A stretch of DNA of 64,000 nucleotides from Owenia fusiformis (GCA_903813345.2 CAIIXF020000009.1:20239759-20303758); one strand, 5' to 3'; counted from the stretch's first letter, positions 53,301 to 63,457 are shown. Numbers and translations: made by a program. The notes: generated from the letters alone by a model not told the origin.

Positions 53301-56300
53301 GGGCCCACTTTTGGGTTTTAGGGGCCCAAAAAATTTTCTCTGGCCTAAAATTTGCCCCCCCCCCCCCCTTGTTGGTTCCCAGATCCGCCCGTCCCCACCC
53401 CCTTTGTTCTATGCATGAACTCGAGTTTGGTCACTTATCGTTTGACTTAATATGCATACCTCATGTGGCCAAAACCAGCAATCAATAAGGCAATGGTAAA
53501 TCCATGTGCAACTGCCACAGCTATTGCAGCTGGAGAACCCGTCCCAACACCAAGGGGACTATCCTGCACCGCTAAACATCCAATAAACACAAATAGAAGT
53601 AATCCTAACAGTTCAGCCATGCAAGGTTGAAAGAAATTTGAAAATCCAAACTGTGATTTAGCAGACTGTGGTATGGCATCGTTCACGTGAAGTGTAACTT
53701 TGTCCTCTGCCATGTTGTACTCTGACGAAGCTTGTGCCATATCGTTTTTATACAAAGCACACCTATATATACCTTTTGGTGTTGACACCTTCTATTAGGT
53801 CATGGGATTATCACAAGGTCTACCTCGACCACTTCAACTTGGACGTATACGACCTTTTGTCTGTTGGGTTCTCGATTTACTTAGTTCAATCTGAGATAAT
53901 GGCTTATGTACATGTAGATTATAGTAAATTGATCCGACTCCAACCGATCAACTTGCAATCTTTGAATTAATTTCTGAAATCATCAACTTGCTATATTTGA
54001 ATTAATTTCTGAAAATAGCTATGGTCTTAGACTCATAGCGTCCAGAGGCTGATCTGGAATCACAAGGGGGAAATTTTGAATAGATTTCTTAAACTGATAC
54101 CAAAAATACTTGAAGGCAACTTAAGAATAAGGCCTATAGTAAAAATGAGGCCCAAAAAGCTAGCACGTAGCTCAAAATGAATTTTTTAGCCCACCTTGGG
54201 GAATCTGTTAGTAAGTTGAGTCTATAATAGGGTCATACCGATTCTCGGCATTCCTGTGTCTTAATGATTCAATGGATTACAATCATGCGAATAAGACATT
54301 GAGATGTAAAATTATCTGTATATCTTTTCGAATGTTTTTGAAAATATTCGATCGATGTTATACAATATTTTCTTGATTTTGATTTACAAATTTTCGTTTT
54401 GCTAAAACTTCTTCAGGTAAACTCGGGAAAACTGTTAACCTGTAGATCAATATCATTTTACTGTTTCTAACACTTATTAACATTTAACAATGTTTTCTTG
54501 ATAATAAAACATCATGATTATTTTTCGTGACCAGAATGAACGGTCCTTGAGAGTCCCGAATGTGGAAGCAATTTCTACAAGCATATTATCAGCACAAGAG
54601 TGATAAGAGAGTATTGTCACAAGACCCTTTATCTTGAGCACAGCAATATAACTTGAAAAGGCAATAAATGAAACTATGTTGGATACAAACATGTGATTCG
54701 GAGAGATTTCATTTGAATTTAGCGCCAAAAGCAACTTATCAATGTATCTACTCTGGGAAAGTTTGACTTCGCGCCTCAAACATTTTTTTAGGTTTTAGAA
54801 CCGTAGTATCAGTTTGGTCCCAAGTCAGTGTCCATCTAAAAGTTGATGGTATATTTTACTAAGAATCAAAAAAGGGGCCTGGATCACATATTGCCAAGTT
54901 GGATTATCCATCCAAGCAGGCAATTCATCCATTTTTCTTACAGCATACCCTGCGCATAAACTATGAAGACGAAGCTCTCTTTTAAGAAGTGAAGTCGAAC
55001 GAATGAAAAGGGTACCCACAACTGTCTTAAAGCAATAATTATCCACATGCATGGGGACAACTGTTTGACAACATTTTAGTAATCCCAGGAAACGTATTTG
55101 CAAGCGCAAATTTGTGCAACGCAGTTTTTGGATTTGAAATTATTCGCTCAAGCATGGAAATTATTCAAGATGTAAAAAGGGTTTTTAAAAATTCTTAAAA
55201 GGAAGTTGTAAAACTCATTATATTGCTTTGAATGACTTTATATCCCACATGCAGTTCATTTTGGATAAAAAGGAACCCCGTTTCTTTGTATGCACAATCG
55301 AACATACCAACCTTATATTTCCAAACCCAGCCACCAGCAGTGCTATCACAAACCCATGCGCAACGGCTACACAGATTGCAAACATGTTCCCAACTGCTAA
55401 AGTACCAATAAAGACAAAAAGCCAAACACCAAAACCTTCCATAAGACAAGGTTGGACATATTCCTCGAAGACATATGCGAGCCCAGTGGTCGCTGGAAAG
55501 TTTTTCATTTGAGCTGCCATATCCACGGGGCTCTCGGTCGATCTGTCAGTAGCATTAACTCCATTATTATCATTCACCGTAACCGCGATAGGATTGCGAT
55601 CCTCCATTACGAACTGTTCCGATGATTGTAACATCATACATAAGTTTTTCGAGAGAACCAAAAAGCATATGTTTACTCAGATGTCATGATTTCTTTTATC
55701 TTGTAAGTGATTTTAAGATAGTGGCTCGAAAGAATGGCAGTAGTGACTCTAGGTCAAGTGATCTTGAATAGGATCAAGATGTAATGAAGGCCATATAATA
55801 TTCCGACTATAAATAATCAACAGACAATGTTAACAAATATTCAAAAAAGAGAATATGAAGGCAAATCCGACAAGACATTATTCGTTATATTTTCAGTGAA
55901 AGCTAGAATCGAGAGGTATAAAGGATTAAAGGTGCCAAAATTGTGATCATCTGTGATATCGAAGCAAATATGTTCAGTGCAATTCAAGATAAGCCATCAA
56001 AAATATATGCTAAACTGTCAAATGTGAGTCACATGTTCTTTAGACCAACATTCACCAACTGTGCAAAACCTCGGCATAGAGTTCTCCGGGAGAGTTCAAC
56101 GAAGTTAATGTCTTCGTTAACGCAATGTTAGTCTATGGAGGTTCCACTGTACCCCAGTGTGTATCTGTTGGGCTTCAGTCTCGCCTATCGCGAATAGCCA
56201 TCCTTCATTCAGAGGACTTCATCCCGGGGACTTCATTTATTACTCAATTCAGAAGACAGAAGTGAAATACATGGGCTTTCAACTCTAATTGAAAGCCCAT

Positions 56301-59300
56301 GGACCAAGGATGTGAATAGTGGGATCAAGAGATTCAACTATCCCTTGGTATTCTCACAAGCTTTAGATAAAAAAGACTGATAAATCAGAATGGTCCTCAC
56401 CTGATATCAATGAAAACCCCAACCATTATAAGAACGGTGAATCCATGTGCGAATGCCACGTTCATTGCTACACCTCCTGTGTAGACTGACAGAACTCCGA
56501 CAAACGTGAAAAGAACCGTTGCATAGAACTCCGATACCAATATTCGGAACACATGTTTCCAAGTTCTCTTTTCGTAACCGAGTTCTTCAAATATTTTGGT
56601 TGGCCTATTCTTTGCATCATCAACTGCTTCATCCTCATTATCTTCATCAAACGTTTTATAACTGGTTCCCATTGCCAACGGCATTTTAGCAGACCAAATG
56701 CTCGTAGGCCTTAATGTCTCGTATAGTTCAATATGGCTATTTGATATGATTTTGTCGGTTTTATGAGCTGCGTTTTGTTTTTCAATTTACCAAAGCAATT
56801 GTTATATTGCAATCATCTGCCAGCCAATATCAACACATGTGATATTGCAGCCATAACCCCTATATGCACTCTGGGTGAGTGAGCATATTTTAATAAGTTG
56901 ACCTAAAGTAGCTTAAAGGAAACTCTTCAAGTAAACGGAAAATCTGAGACACAAGAAGATGAAGATGATGATGATGATGAAGAAGAAGAAGAAGAAGAAG
57001 AAGAAGAAGAAGAAGAAGAAGAAGAAGAGTAGTAGAAGAAGAAAACAGGCGAAAGTAATAGACTCCAGTTCCTCTCAATCTCAAAGTCACAGTGTAACAT
57101 GGTGAGAGATTCATGGTCATTTTCAAATTGAACACAGTAAAGTGCATGACATCTAGGATGACAAAATGTATGTTGTATTACTCAATCCAATCCCAAGAAT
57201 ACAACAGGCTTATTTGTTCATAGAGTCAAGAACTTGTGGCAAACTTTATCTAAAAAAGGCTATGGTCTCATAATCAAAGGTAGTCTTGATAAATCTAGAT
57301 CTTGGCATTTTCAGGGTGATGCAAATCCTACGGGTGGATTCAGGACTAAACACAACAGGACATCTATTACTACTAGTAAAATCATTTGTTTCACCTGACC
57401 TCAATATTTTTACAATTGCAGTAAGGAAACTATACCCAAGACACCCTATTTTACATCGTCCTACCCCCCATATGGCCATGAATAGCTATTGTGAATTTCA
57501 CATTTTTATAACAAGGCTTTCTGCCAAAAGACGATTTGCTTAGACCCCATGTTCCCACTATAATGTCGAAATTTACGAAGTAAACTTCATGATTAACTAC
57601 CAGCAGTCGGATCATTTTGAATTTTCGAATGAAGCATCAAGCTTCGAGCGTTGAAACTCGGCTAAGAAGTCTCCGGCCCAATAACAGGAAATGGCATCTA
57701 GAACATCTAGAAGGCCTAACCTTATTTCACGCGAAAATGCCAAAGTTAAATGTGTGATGTTCTTGCCTGTTGCATTGTCGAGTTTACTCGACGTTAGACT
57801 TCGAAGGGTTAAAATATTCAAATCTACAAATCATATTTCTGACAAATGATCCAGTTGCCACAATCGAGTCAATTTTAATCATTGTTTCATATCCGAAGCA
57901 AATTATGGAGTGATTATTTCATCAAAAGCCATCAAATCAATTATGGGTATAGCGCAAAGAGAAATTATTCCGAGTTGGAAGATGAAGCGAACACACATAG
58001 GGGAGGATATTAAATGAAAAAGTATCTGCGTCACCATGGAAACTTTACTCAGTTGAGTCCTAATCATTATAACCATCAGTTCAAACTTTTGTCCCCTAAT
58101 CATTTTTACAATATATGCATTTGCAATATTTGTTCATGTATAGGAAAATATTTAAAATGATCTCTTGTTCCACCAAGCATCATCGCATATATTGGTACAC
58201 TGTTGCCTTAGTTACAGTATTGCCACACGATTTTCTAAAGCACTCCTTGTAAATCATTTGTTTTAGGATGAATGAGTTTCGAACGATTTTCGAGAGAGTA
58301 GCTTGCAAATGATTACGATTACGTATAAGGTAGGACTACGTATAAGGTAAGACATACATGTCCAATGATGTCCTGCTGAAAATGACGTAATTTATATTAG
58401 GGACGAAGGTTGACAGATATTATAATATATATATTTGAACTATGATATACCAAAATTCCGTATCAACTGATATATAAAATCAGAATATTAAATAAGCGGC
58501 TTTTGAGACGCACTGTTGATGTCTGGAAATCGTTTCTGAGTCGATTCACGATTCAATGCATACATGAATATTAAAGTATTGAATAAATGCAATCTCTGTG
58601 AATATCTAATGATTACGAAGACACGCCTACACAAGACACAATTCGATTAAAAGTGCATCGTTAGGCAGTATACGCATTCGCAAACGCATTGACCTTATCT
58701 GTAGTTTACGATGACAGTGAGTATATATTAAATGTAAATATTTTGCATCATAGACATCACTGTAATCAAAAACAATCAAGTAAAAACTATTTCAATCGGT
58801 CTAATGCAAGCATAATAAGTTTTGTTTCTTTGTTTCCGAGTTCAAGTTGAATGTTTTTGGGTATCTTCCGCCTGGTCCATAGCACCGTATATATACGTAC
58901 ATTATATATAATTATATAATAAAACTTAAATAAAAACATGAGATGATTTCATTTCGTTGCAACCAGTTTCTATGTCCTGCTTTATACATTCGTGTCATTA
59001 CATCTAACTTTTCTTTATTAGAAAATAATGGAAATAATCATCACTCTTATATATTAAAATGACTGCAAAGCAAAAGCTCGTCGTATCAATAAAGTAATAC
59101 AACTTTATCGCCCTGATCTGGCAAATATAAGCTGACAATTTCTTGTTTTTATTAGATTAAATACAAACATATGTCCGGTTGAAAATATTGTTTTTGAAGA
59201 TGCATCGATTCATTGTGAACAACAATTGAATTTCAATATGAGAAATCTGAGATGCTGTACACAATACAAGAATTTAGGTCAGTTTAATACACAAGACACA

Positions 59301-60207
59301 GAGTGATAAATATCGCACGGACCGCCGTTTATTTTACTCATCATGTCCAAAACATGATCAGAAAAATTTGAGTCGTTGGTTACCAGAGAACCTTGAGTGT
59401 CAGCGTCTAGTAGATGAAGCTCTTCTCATTCATTCAGTAAAATCAAACTATAAAAATATAGCTATATAGCTGTACATGTGCATATCTCCATTGACACTAC
59501 GTTCAATCTAATTTACAGTATTCACATTGGTTAATGTGTTTTATTGTTTGTACATCAAAATTATCTCTATGCAGGTATAAAATGGAGCATTATTTTAAAA
59601 TATTGATTGAAAATCCAGTAGATATAATTGTTTTTTGTAATATTTTTCCTATTCCGCATAAACCTTATACATCAGGGCCATTGGCAAAATTTCAGTTGAT
59701 AATAAACATTTATTGTTTGTAACTTTATGTTCATTTTTCATTTCTAATTTTAAACCTTTAGCCTATGGTTTGATTTGATTTATTAATACACTTTCAGGAT
59801 CGTACGACTCGTACGATTTATTACACAATCTGTAGATTTGTGCTGTCATGATAGGTTACTCATTGTACGTTAATATTTCTGAGGGATAATTACCTTACGT
59901 GCATCAACGCCGCCATTAGTAAGAACATAGATAACCCACAAGACAGTGCCATGTGTAGCACTGGACCCCCAGTAGACCTGGTTAATAGTCCCATCATCAC
60001 CATTGAGCCCGTCCCAAATATTTCTGAGGCGAACATGCGAGTCAAAGTTCGCCATTGGTACCAATTAGCTCTGTTCTTATAGAAACTAAGTTCAACTGTT
60101 TTCTCTTGTGCGCCGCCCTCTTCTTCAAACTGTTCATACCCCGCCGAGGGCATGTTTGGTATTTCGATGTAAGCGAGTCTATTATCATTAATTGTTAAAT
60201 GTAACAT
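44188..60207 (-). CDS. AQP8: Aquaporin-8-class channel gene with five alternative first exons (gene span)
   Basis: Three shared exons (50674-50800, 46340-46572, 44188-44341) encode TM3 to TM6 and both NPA loops. Five upstream exons (ATGs at 52233, 53740, 55637, 56684, 60207) each encode a cytosolic N-terminus plus TM1-TM2 and end AG|GT in the same phase. Spliced to the shared exons (514 bases) they give complete frames of 267, 264, 279, 265 and 275 residues; the AG joins a T to make the Ser of [12 protein letters not shown]8-class channels conduct water, ammonia and hydrogen peroxide, in plasma or inner membranes. Class assignment rests on QPC.E..G..LFVFIG in TM1, AHG in TM2, and [14 protein letters not shown] plus [13 protein letters not shown] in the second half. 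No other copy of the shared exons was seen on the minus strand in the window. Alternatives are that D4 and D5 are decaying remnants of duplicated genes, or that a leader exon lies further upstream. Confidence 0.85.
44707..46203. mobile_element. 1497 bp long-armed palindromic element in the last aquaporin intron
   Basis: Inverted arms of roughly 500 bases (about 44707-45205 and 45685-46203) begin CACGCCCGGTGATC and pair with few differences, e.g. GGCGCAACGCCACCAACGTG against CACGTTGGTGGCGTTGCGCC. AAATC flanks both sides (44702-44706, 46204-46208), a likely 5 bp target duplication. Each arm contains G-runs (GGGACGGAGGGGGGG). No coding capacity. It sits 136 bases from exon B. Confidence 0.85.
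46340..46572 (-). CDS. AQP8: Aquaporin shared exon B (TM4 and TM5)
   Basis: Between acceptor ATTTCCAG and donor GG|GTAAGA. It encodes [20 protein letters not shown], an acidic/glycine loop, [20 protein letters not shown] (TM4) and [17 protein letters not shown] (TM5), closely matching AQP8. Phase 0 at the start and two bases of a Gly codon at the end fit exons C and A. Confidence 0.92.
46640..46820. repeat. Minisatellite in aquaporin intron, unit about 22 bp
   Basis: Seven to eight copies of GACAATAGCAGATGAGAGAC with variants (AAGAAGAG for GAGAC). Minus-strand frames with repeated [10 protein letters not shown]-type peptides are the translated repeat. Confidence 0.85.
46831..50673. other. 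Large aquaporin intron between shared exons C and B
   Basis: No exon recognised. A direct duplication of about 120 bases is visible at about 48185-48310 and 48715-48815 (shared AAACTGCATA..CCAGGATTGCCAAG and CCTGGAAT..GTAAAATG-like parts). A weaker tandem pair lies at about 49020-49310 (TATCAGAT, AAAACTAT.GCTTTTAT). Confidence 0.5.
50674..50800 (-). CDS. AQP8: Aquaporin shared exon C (first NPA, TM3)
   Basis: This small exon of 127 bases lies between acceptor ATTTTCAG and donor AGG|GTAAGT. It encodes (S)[18 protein letters not shown], then [20 protein letters not shown] and ACCR. The first NPA is intact. Its one-base 5' overhang T completes a Ser codon with AG from each of the five upstream exons. 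It is the sole acceptor exon available to them in the window. Confidence 0.93.
50928..51081. repeat. 154 bp hairpin (palindromic MITE-like) in the aquaporin intron
   Basis: Arms CAAATATTTCATTCTATG, GGGCAATACCTGTT and TTTCAATGATTTTTGC are all matched in inverse on the right (GCAAAAATCATTGAAA, AACAGGTATTGCCC, CATAGAATGAAATATTTG) around a GC-rich centre CCCGCAGCCCGTAGGGCGAGGG. It lies 128 bases upstream of shared exon C in gene orientation. Confidence 0.8.
51082..51943. other. Intron between exon C and first exon D1
   Basis: No exon seen. GGGCGGGCAATACGCCGGGC near 51228 resembles the centre of the 50928 hairpin, suggesting remnants of the same repeat family. Confidence 0.4.
51944..52233 (-). 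CDS. AQP8: Aquaporin first exon D1 (N-terminus, TM1-TM2)
   Basis: It starts at ATG 52233 and encodes 96 residues plus AG, with donor ATC AG|GTACAA. The tail [20 protein letters not shown] contains an acidic dileucine-type motif EHTSLL. TM1 is [22 protein letters not shown]2 [18 protein letters not shown]. It keeps the AQP8 His (residue 82) and the Glu of TM1. It is closest to the shared exons (intron 1143 bases) and most likely the main isoform (267 residues). Confidence 0.88.
52234..53459. other. Spacer between first exons D1 and D2, with a C/G-run dispersed repeat
   Basis: The bases just right of 52233 would be the D1 promoter and 5' UTR; no strong TATA box is visible. About 53080-53395 is a repeat rich in GGCCC/GGGCC words with C-runs (53120-53133, 53347-53361), related to 60812-60935. 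A frame at 53078-53488 is built from this repeat and is not a gene. Confidence 0.5.
53080..53395. repeat. Dispersed repeat with GGCCC words and poly-C
   Basis: TTGGGCCCACTTT(G)GGG, TTTTAGGGGCCCAAAA and GTTGGTTCC(C/A)AGAT are shared with 60812-60935. Family unknown. Confidence 0.7.
53460..53740 (-). CDS. AQP8: Aquaporin first exon D2
   Basis: The open frame extends to an upstream GTG, but the first ATG is 53740 ([14 protein letters not shown]); a second ATG at 53713 ([10 protein letters not shown]) is equally possible. [20 protein letters not shown] is a textbook AQP8 TM1. A longer Gly/Pro-containing loop precedes TM2 [20 protein letters not shown]. Donor ATG AG|GTATGC, phase as in D1. The isoform would have 264 residues, or 255 from the second ATG. 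Confidence 0.86.
53764..53771 (-). promoter_or_regulatory. TATA-box-like element upstream of D2
   Basis: TATATATA lies 24 bases before the ATG at 53740, and a TATAAAA lies at 53752-53746. If the first is a real TATA box, transcription would begin near 53740-53733, favouring translation from the ATG at 53713. This hints at a promoter private to D2. Confidence 0.35.
53789..55311. other. Spacer between first exons D2 and D3
   Basis: No exon or clear repeat. Minus-strand frames at 54477-54779 and 54825-55109 have no family resemblance and no TM pattern like the aquaporin exons. Confidence 0.45.
55312..55637 (-). CDS. AQP8: Aquaporin first exon D3
   Basis: It starts at tandem ATGs (55637, 55634; [20 protein letters not shown]). 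It has the longest cytosolic tail, about 60 residues, polar. TM1 is [22 protein letters not shown]2 [23 protein letters not shown], the TM1 Glu and the TM2 His match AQP8. Donor ATA AG|GTTGGT. The isoform would be 279 residues. Confidence 0.86.
55638..56400. other. Spacer between first exons D3 and D4
   Basis: On the coding strand a TATA-like AGATAAAAG and an AGGTCA half-site occur 70-130 bases before the D3 ATG. About 56225-56300 has short inverted words (CATGGGCTTTCAA / TTGAAAGCCCATGG). No gene seen. Confidence 0.4.
56401..56684 (-). CDS. AQP8: Aquaporin first exon D4 (divergent)
   Basis: It starts at ATG 56684. The tail is strongly acidic ([15 protein letters not shown]). TM1 [20 protein letters not shown] keeps the Glu but lacks QPC. 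TM2 [18 protein letters not shown] keeps the filter His but replaces GFGH by VFID before the junction. Donor ATC AG|GTGAGG, same phase. It is intact, with no stop or frameshift, and the isoform would be 265 residues. It is more diverged than D1-D3, so its function is less certain. Confidence 0.75.
56685..59893. other. Spacer between first exons D4 and D5
   Basis: It contains a GAT/GAA microsatellite (56965-57030). Otherwise no exon was recognised; short frames at 57246-58103 show no aquaporin-like hydrophobic pair followed by AG|GT. Confidence 0.45.
56965..57030. repeat. (GAT)n(GAA)n microsatellite
   Basis: Several GAT units followed by about 15 GAA units. The polyleucine/polyhistidine minus-strand frame here is an artefact. 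Confidence 0.95.
59894..60207 (-). CDS. AQP8: Aquaporin first exon D5 (most divergent)
   Basis: The first in-frame ATG is 60207 ([18 protein letters not shown]); the frame opens upstream only through a GTG. The tail has YEQF and EEEGG. TM1 [18 protein letters not shown] keeps the Glu. TM2 [20 protein letters not shown] has Cys where D1-D4 and AQP8 have the filter His. Spacing from that residue to the splice junction equals that of the others, so the alignment is unambiguous. Donor GTA AG|GTAATT, same phase. The isoform would be 275 residues. The maintained frame and donor argue for use, but it could be a remnant. Confidence 0.7.
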
Positions 60208-61765
60208 AGAGTTAGTATTTCCATATTTTTTCACATTATGGTGTATCCATCCTGTGCTAGTTCATCATTGGTAATTTGGTATGCGTATCTGCAATACGGG
60301 TTTTACTAATTTAACATTATTACTGACTTGTTAACGATTAGGTAGATTAGTTTGTATCTATTAAATATATTATTTCAGTACATCTGAGAGGATGCATTAC
60401 TGTTTTTGTTTTATCGCAGCATGATATATGCCAACTGTCCTTATATGAAAAACTTGAATACAATCAGCTGGTTCAACATTTAAATCCCATTTTCCTATTT
60501 TTGCAATAAATGTGAATAATTATATTAATTGTACATATTTTGCTGATATGTCATCGTATCACTGATTATTGAAAGAACTGAATTATATAAATACTAAATG
60601 CAGCTGTTTCGAGGCTATTTTTTCACATCTAATACACGATATAAAACTTTTACCTACAGTAACAAAACAGTTAAACGTCGTCCATTAATGTAACAATAGT
60701 CAATCAGTCCCTAGGCTATTGTCAAGTGTAAAAAAATTAAAGTTGGGTTCGACCAGATTCACCCTGGATCCGCAACAGTATCCACAATCCCTCTGACTAT
60801 CATAGATGATGTAAATGGGCCTCAAAATTTGGGCCCACTTTGGGGTTTTAGGGGCCCAAAATTTTTTCGGAAGTTTTTTTCTCTGACCTGAAATTTGCCC
60901 CCCCCCCCATTGTTGGTTCCAAGATTCGCCCCTGTATTCCGATTGGATATCCAAGATCAAATGATTTACTCTGATTGAAAGAGAGTAGATGATATCGAGC
61001 TTTTGCGAAGGGTAAGAGCTTAATGAAATTAATGAATTACAGTCGTTGGATAATTGTTTTGACTGATGTGAAAATGTGCAGTCCGACGCAATAGATAAAA
61101 CATTTTAGTCTTCAAGCTTCAAGAACCTGCCCCCCCCCATCTAAGCTTACTTTAACAACTTGTTGAAAGTGGGGTGGGGTCTTGAAGCAATACTAAAAAA
61201 ACTTCATTGAACACGGATTGAACGCTGTTTCTATCATCGATGCTTAGATTAAATCCCCCTCACCCAATGGGCTTCAGGACTGTCAATAGATGGCGAAAAA
61301 TAGCATACTTTAACATGTAAAAAATGTTCCAAAAATCTGCCAATATAAAATCTATTGAAAAATAAAAACTTCTAATTTTGAATCTTAAAAATCTAGGAAA
61401 ATATGATATTTCTGATAGAGCCGAATTTGAAGTTTCAAAACAGCAATTTTAAAACATAAACCAACGGGTTTGTTTGTGGAGAACAACCTAGTAGTTAACT
61501 GCCATCTATACGAGTCCTGGCTCCTATTTAGAGGGCTCCATTTAGGGCATTTAGCTGGCTATTTATAGAGCAATATGGACTGCTTTGTGTTTGTACATCG
61601 ATCTGAATTAAAATAATATAACAAACATACATACGTACAGTCCCTTATTAGTTTCTATAAAGCTGCAAAAGCAAATGAAGGCTATGACAAAATTATTTTC
61701 AAGAGGCCGAGGATTTCTTCATGGCAAATCTTAGAAGGCCTAGCTAGCTACCAATCTAAAATGAG
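60208..61765. other. Upstream of D5; dispersed repeat and AT-rich DNA
   Basis: It holds the possible D5 promoter, a copy of the GGCCC/poly-C repeat at about 60812-60935 (C-run 60898-60909) and a further C-run at 61130-61138. I found no sixth aquaporin-like first exon here. Confidence 0.45.
60812..60935. repeat. Second copy of the GGCCC/poly-C dispersed repeat
   Basis: GGGCCTCAAAATTTGGGCCC, TTTTAGGGGCCCAAAATTTT and CCCCATTGTTGGTTCCAAGA match 53280-53390. Confidence 0.75.
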
Positions 61766-62614
61766 TAAGGGAACATGGGGCAAAGCGGCCCAAAAAATTT
61801 AATTTTAAGTTGTTCTGTACGGGGTATTTTCGTATCTGTCAATCATCGCGCACTTTGATGTTCCACTTTATAAATGGTTTGTGGTTTACATTTTTCGAAT
61901 GTTTTATACTTTCCTAGGACTATCTTCTGTGATTTTTCAATGGTCAAAAATATTGTCGAGAGTGGGGCAAAACGGCCCATGGGTGGGGCAAAACGGCCCA
62001 CCCTCTGTTACATGGGTTTTGAAACCAAAATTAATCAATTACAAGACTCGTCCACAAACATCTTATCTCAGACGTTCAAACCTTTGACAGATAAAGTATT
62101 CTTAACCCCTACCATAATTCTAGTCATTCGATATGTGTCGGAAGGAAATAAGGCACAAGCCAGATGTTAAAATTGTTACATTTGAAAACCAATTGTTCAA
62201 GCACAATAAGATTTTTGTATGTTATAACATGTGTGGGCCGTTTTGCCCCAAAGACATGTGAATTTTCAAATAGACGTCATTTTAATTTGCCTAATATTTG
62301 AAGCTCGAAATTTTTACAAATAAAGAATAAATGTGCACACTCTATGTAAAATGTTAAATCAAAACGATATTCTATTGTTGCCGGATTTTTTAGAGATTCT
62401 CGTGAGAGGGGTAATTTCCTAAAAAGAGGGTGGAAAGTAGAATTACCTCTTACGTAAAGCGAGACGCTGCTTGGTTAAAAATGGACGGTCGAGAAGGTGG
62501 CAGATATTTCAAAATTCGATTTTGTGATTTTTGAAGAACCATCTTTTTATAGTTCAAAAGATATTTCGATGGGCCACTTTGCCCCAGAGGGCCGTTTTGC
62601 CCCATGTTCCCCTA
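61766..62614. mobile_element. 849 bp TIR element with GGGGCAAAACGGCCC ends
   Basis: The left end TAAGGGAACATGGGGCAAAG and the right end, read inward, TAGGGGAACATGGGGCAAAA are TIRs with two differences over 20 bases, continuing CGGCCC. ATGAG flanks both (61761-61765, 62615-62619). Extra internal copies of GGGGCAAAACGGCCCA occur in both orientations (61965, 61983, 62232). A 98-codon frame at 61874-62170 lacks any transposase feature. Confidence 0.7.
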
Positions 62615-62619
62615 ATGAG

Positions 62620-63455
62620 TCCACGTCCACATTGCATTTGAAGTAGTATGAAGCCATTTAATCGTATTACAAAATTATAGATTGAAAATATGTCTCTGAT
62701 TGAAATAATACCGTTAGTAGTTTACCCTCCCGTTCATATCAATATTTATTTCAAGTCGGATAATTTTTGTACCCGTTGTACCCGCGTATGCAAACATGGA
62801 CTTTTCAGCGAATCAATAGTGTGAAATCGTATGAAATCCAGGACCGCACGGACACATTGACATTCAGGCAGTTGCTCGCTTACAATATTAATACTGCTCG
62901 ACTAGTTCGCCATGGCCGGGAAAGCTGCCCTGACAAATTGCTGTCGAATATTCCACGTTAATACTCGAAATATAAGCCCTATGTAAGTAAATCTTGATTA
63001 ATACATATTTTAAGTATTAATTTTTCAATTCCATAGTACTTCAAACTACGAAAATCCGTGTAATCATATGTAACCCTGTGTTGAATTTTTAAAATTTTCG
63101 AATCAACCTATTATCGCCCATTTTTTTAGATATCAAAATCTTGTATTTCATTGAGATCGAAATAAACCTACTCCTTTGAGATACATATTGAATTGACAAA
63201 GTTAAAATGATTATGATTTCTCAAATCTCAGTCCATAGAACTGTTGCATCCATTCAGACCATGCAGTCCTATTCAAAAACTTAAGGTACAGCTGGAAAGT
63301 AACATTTTGGTAAAAAATTGCTATGTTATTTTCTGGTACAAAATAAAGTATGAAGACATGTGTCAATTGCCTTGCTTTTTTGGGGAAAGTATCATTACAC
63401 TGTCTTCTTTAAGAATATTTAGTAGGAGTTCAATGGGAACTCCAGGAAATTCTGA
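62620..63455. other. Spacer, no gene seen
   Basis: Short frames at 62767-62961 and 63244-63570 have no recognisable domain; the second runs into a MITE. Confidence 0.4.
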
Positions 63456-63457
63456 TA

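Noticed and set aside
53078-53488. 136-codon plus-strand frame
   Set aside because: It is built from the GGCCC/poly-C dispersed repeat and overlaps aquaporin exon D2 in antisense.
51944-60207. Five separate aquaporin genes
   Set aside because: Only one set of downstream exons was found when the minus strand was read for GGHFNPAV-like and NPAR-like coding sequence, and all five upstream exons end in the same phase before it. One gene with alternative first exons explains this more simply.
61874-62170. 98-codon frame as a transposase
   Set aside because: It lies inside the 849 bp TIR element and overlaps its repeated GGGGCAAAACGGCCC modules; no domain or catalytic triad is visible.
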